Assembly (NCBI GenBank): GCA_003864495.1
Contig: ML133365.1
Location: 1,929,856-1,993,855 of the forward strand
Source: Nemopilema nomurai
Lineage: Eukaryota > Cnidaria > Scyphozoa > Rhizostomeae > Rhizostomatidae
Direction of reading: 5' to 3'
Length of the DNA: 64,000 nt
Positions 63,951 to 64,000 of this stretch are shown here, piece by piece. The stretch's first letter is position 1. Every line of letters begins with the position of its first letter. The notes beneath the pieces were generated by a model. The model had not been told where the DNA came from. It was given only the letters and a program-made list of their open reading frames with translations, and did no database searches. The position numbers were made by a program, and so were the translations under genes.

Positions 63951-64000
63951 CTGCAATAAACAGGTACATATTTTTAAGAATGATTAAAAAAATTTCAACA

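Overview
The window is eukaryotic, AT-rich, intron-bearing DNA built almost entirely from decayed and nested transposable elements. The mixture (Ty3, BEL/Pao and DIRS retroelements, CR1- and RTE-type LINEs, a Penelope-like remnant, PIF/Harbinger, Tc1/mariner, P-like, MULE-like and an ISL2EU-type DNA transposon) fits an invertebrate animal. An anthozoan cnidarian is the most plausible source, but that is inference from the family mix; no host marker gene is recognisable. No rRNA, tRNA or CRISPR was seen.

Layout. 0-10 kb: a Ty3-like pol scrap, a candidate two-exon gene (about 1.5-2.8 kb), a broken MULE-like transposase and a gag scrap. 10.1-15.9 kb: a Ty3/gypsy element with both LTRs, interrupted by a 5'-truncated LINE with a 13-bp target duplication. 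15.9-17.2 kb: a LINE RT fragment and a Penelope-like fragment. 17.4-23.8 kb: a DIRS element on the minus strand with terminal inverted repeats, split by an RTE-type LINE. 24.9-25.5 kb: a degenerate gene of a repeat-associated family.

26.4-54.9 kb is one BEL/Pao element (minus strand) expanded from a few kb to about 28.5 kb by insertions. A Helitron-like element (27.6-38.5 kb) splits its integrase; it contains a PIF/Harbinger element (itself hit by a LINE) and a Tc1/mariner element sandwiched between two 275-bp MITE copies. A second insertion (41.75-53.50 kb) splits the gag zinc-knuckle region: an ISL2EU-type transposon with about 85-bp TIRs, a SWIM+YqaJ nuclease gene and a convergent spliced THAP+DDE transposase gene. 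It in turn carries two tandem Helitron-like copies (43.7-51.4 kb) joined by a 247-bp-arm palindrome. At most junctions, removing the insert restores an open frame in the host element, which gives the order of events without any alignment.

55.1-62.2 kb: a P-element-like transposase (minus strand) split by a CR1-type LINE (esterase, PHD finger, endonuclease, RT tail), which is itself split by a 1.2-kb foldback element. 63.2-64.0 kb: the last two exons of an unidentified minus-strand gene.

No element looks fully autonomous today. The nearest to intact are the ISL2EU-type pair (one nonsense codon in each gene plus one frameshift) and the Harbinger pair (one LINE insertion, one frameshift).
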